Shown: piece by piece, positions 63,054-64,000 of the stretch
How the letters are laid out: each line of letters starts with the position of its first letter
How positions within the stretch are numbered: position 1 is the first letter of the stretch
Translations under genes and position numbers: made by a program
DNA from: CAJXJP01 sp964022365
GTDB taxonomy: Bacteria; Patescibacteriota; Gracilibacteria; BD1-5; UBA6164
Direction: 5' to 3'
Length of the DNA stretch: 64,000 nucleotides
NCBI GenBank assembly: GCA_964022365.1
Contig: CAXHZN010000001.1
Span: 124,001 to 188,000, forward strand
The notes under the pieces: model-generated
What the model was told of the DNA's origin: nothing
What the model saw: only the letters and a program-made list of their open reading frames with translations
Databases searched by the model: none

Positions 63054-63083
63054 CAAAAAGACCCGAAATCGGGTCTTTTTTTG
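63054..63083. terminator. Bidirectional terminator
   Basis: AAAGACCCG / CGGGTCTTT hairpin with A- and T-runs. Confidence 0.85.
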
Positions 63084-63090
63084 TATAAAT

Positions 63091-63396
63091 TTAATTCAAA
63101 TGTTCAGTAATAACATCTTTGAGATGATATACTAAAAATACAATATTTGAATGAAAAATACTTGGTATATCTGCTGGAAAGCCTTTTTTAACTTCAAAAG
63201 CATTATCTCCATTTTTATCTTCGTGCAACAAAATCACTTTTTTTTCAAAACTTGATTCATTTTTTACATGATGTTTATGTACACAAATTTCTAGCTGCGC
63301 ACCAGAACAAAAATTCTCTTGAAAAAGAATTTTTTTTTGGGTTTTGTCAAATACAAAAGCAGTGAGACAAGCTCCCGTTGCATTTACAATTTTCAT
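63091..63396 (-). CDS. Small soluble protein, unknown function
   Basis: 101 residues from ATG 63396 (AGGAAAAAG upstream as ribosome-binding site). Beta-rich: VNATGACLTAFVFDKTQKKI then FCSGAQLEICVHKHHV. Three Cys and a His-rich segment. No UGA. Family not recognised. Confidence 0.6.
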   Translation of the reverse strand: MKIVNATGACLTAFVFDKTQKKILFQENFCSGAQLEICVHKHHVKNESSFEKKVILLHEDKNGDNAFEVKKGFPADIPSIFHSNIVFLVYHLKDVITEHLN

Positions 63397-63473
63397 GTCT
63401 TTTTCCTATTTTTTTCAAAAAAGATAAATATATTATCTTGATAAATTTAAAATTGTCAAAAAAATATTTTATA

Positions 63474-63505
63474 TAAAAAAAGAGATTCTTATGAATCTCT
63501 TTTTG
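63474..63505 (-). terminator. Terminator of the DEAD-box gene
   Basis: AAAAGAGATTC / GAATCTCTTTT hairpin over the stop codon. Confidence 0.75.
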
Positions 63506-64000
63506 GTCTTTTATTTTTGTTCCTTCTGATATCTCTACTTTTATTTCCATTATTTGGTCTTTTGTTCATAAAAGTTTTTTTTCTATTTCCTCCACCTTGT
63601 TTTGGTTTTGTAACATTATTTGTATCAATAGTGATTTCAAATGGATGATCTTTTACAATTGGTAATTTTTTTGAGATAAGTTTTTGAATATCTAGTAAGT
63701 ATGCATATTCTTCTTGATTACAAAATGACATTGCTAAACCACTTTTACCAGCTCTTCAGGTTCTCCCAATACGGTGTACATAGGTTTCTGATTCATTTGG
63801 CAAGTCGTAGTTGATCATAAATGATAAGGCATCAATATCAATACCTCTGGCTGCAATATCAGTTGCAACGAGTACTTTTATTTCTCCAGATTTAAAATTA
63901 TTAAGCGCTCTTACACGGGCATTTTGAGATTTATTTCCATGAATTGCTGCAGCAGTAATTCCCTCTTTTTCAAGATGACGGACAATTCTATCAGCTCCGT
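63489..64000 (-). CDS. DEAD-box RNA helicase, C-terminal part (start beyond window)
   Basis: About 170 residues to TAA 63489. Helicase domain 2 motifs: ADRIVRHLEKEGITAAAIHG, RALNNFKSGEIKVLVATDIAARGIDI (motif V), MINYDLPNESETYVHRIGRTGRAG (motif VI, Gly by UGA). The tail is basic and Asn/Arg/Lys-rich (KQGGGNRKKTFMNKR, RDIRRNKNKRPKRDS), like RhlE-type enzymes. RNA unwinding in ribosome assembly or decay. Confidence 0.93.

Noticed and set aside
1..64000. CRISPR arrays
   Set aside because: No regularly spaced repeats of 25-40 bases were seen; the direct repeats found are tied to the integrase ends and REP-like elements.
1..64000. Mass pseudogenisation (many genes broken by UGA)
   Set aside because: Breaks fall only on UGA, never UAA/UAG, and at conserved Gly columns; this is reassignment of UGA, not decay.

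Overview
The window is AT-rich, densely packed bacterial chromosome that reads sensibly only if UGA codes for glycine. Conserved glycines fall on in-frame UGA again and again: two of the three glycines in the RecQ Walker A motif, the GlmS isomerase motifs, the MnmA, NusG and RecJ cores, and the glycines of a cGAS-like enzyme. Real genes end in UAA or UAG. This is genetic code 25, so the host is a member of candidate phyla Gracilibacteria (BD1-5) or Absconditabacteria (SR1). The window alone does not separate the two. Arg is mostly AGA or CGU. Reading with a standard code breaks most genes into short pieces.

Layout. 1-9.5 kb: a LysM surface protein (cut by the window edge), rplU, tRNA-Gln, small membrane proteins, glmS, a divergent PAP2 protein, greA, secE-nusG, a LemA-like protein, a secreted protein ending in an LPQTG-type sorting signal, and a pseudopilin. 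9.6-12.7 kb: a PilB/GspE ATPase operon and RNase HI with a zinc-ribbon tail. 12.7-15.9 kb: an accessory patch with two tandem paralogues of unknown function and a membrane protein. 16-47 kb: mainly housekeeping, repair and metabolism (RecQ, aspartoacylase-like deacylase, GNAT, MnmA, YggU, glycosyltransferase, HrcA, thioredoxin, Nth, a fibrinogen-like pseudopilin, flippase, TPR protein, Nif3, YgjP-type peptidase, YigZ, DUF2130, AlkD-like, aminopeptidase P-like, MGMT-like, MutY, MFS, TetR, RecJ). An IS200-like REP-associated transposase (RAYT) with its palindromic repeats lies at 37.3-38.1 kb. Dispersed GC-rich palindromes occur between genes and, in frame, inside rnhA and mutY.

47.6-58.7 kb is a mobile island at the 3' end of an Arg-type tRNA. 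The 8.4-kb unit 47652-56031 is bounded by perfect 107-bp direct repeats. It carries a large serine integrase, a rolling-circle-type Rep protein with a structured origin-like region, a PD-(D/E)XK nuclease, and a compact CBASS-like defence operon: HTH/S24-fold regulator, CD-NTase (cGAS-like), stand-alone E2-like protein, one-TM putative effector. The integrase is the last gene of that operon. In the integrated state it reads into the tRNA; across the repeat at the other end it would gain a different, native-looking tail. Next to this unit, 56032-58662 is a decayed neighbour holding integrase remnants and RHS toxin tips with CPCC-type immunity genes.

58.8-64 kb returns to chromosomal cell-envelope genes (a large three-LysM lipoprotein, an M16-like protein, a membrane protein) and the end of a DEAD-box RNA helicase gene.

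The item of most interest is the recoded CBASS-like integrative element in a candidate-phyla (CPR) bacterium. All functional calls are by motif recognition; no database search was run.
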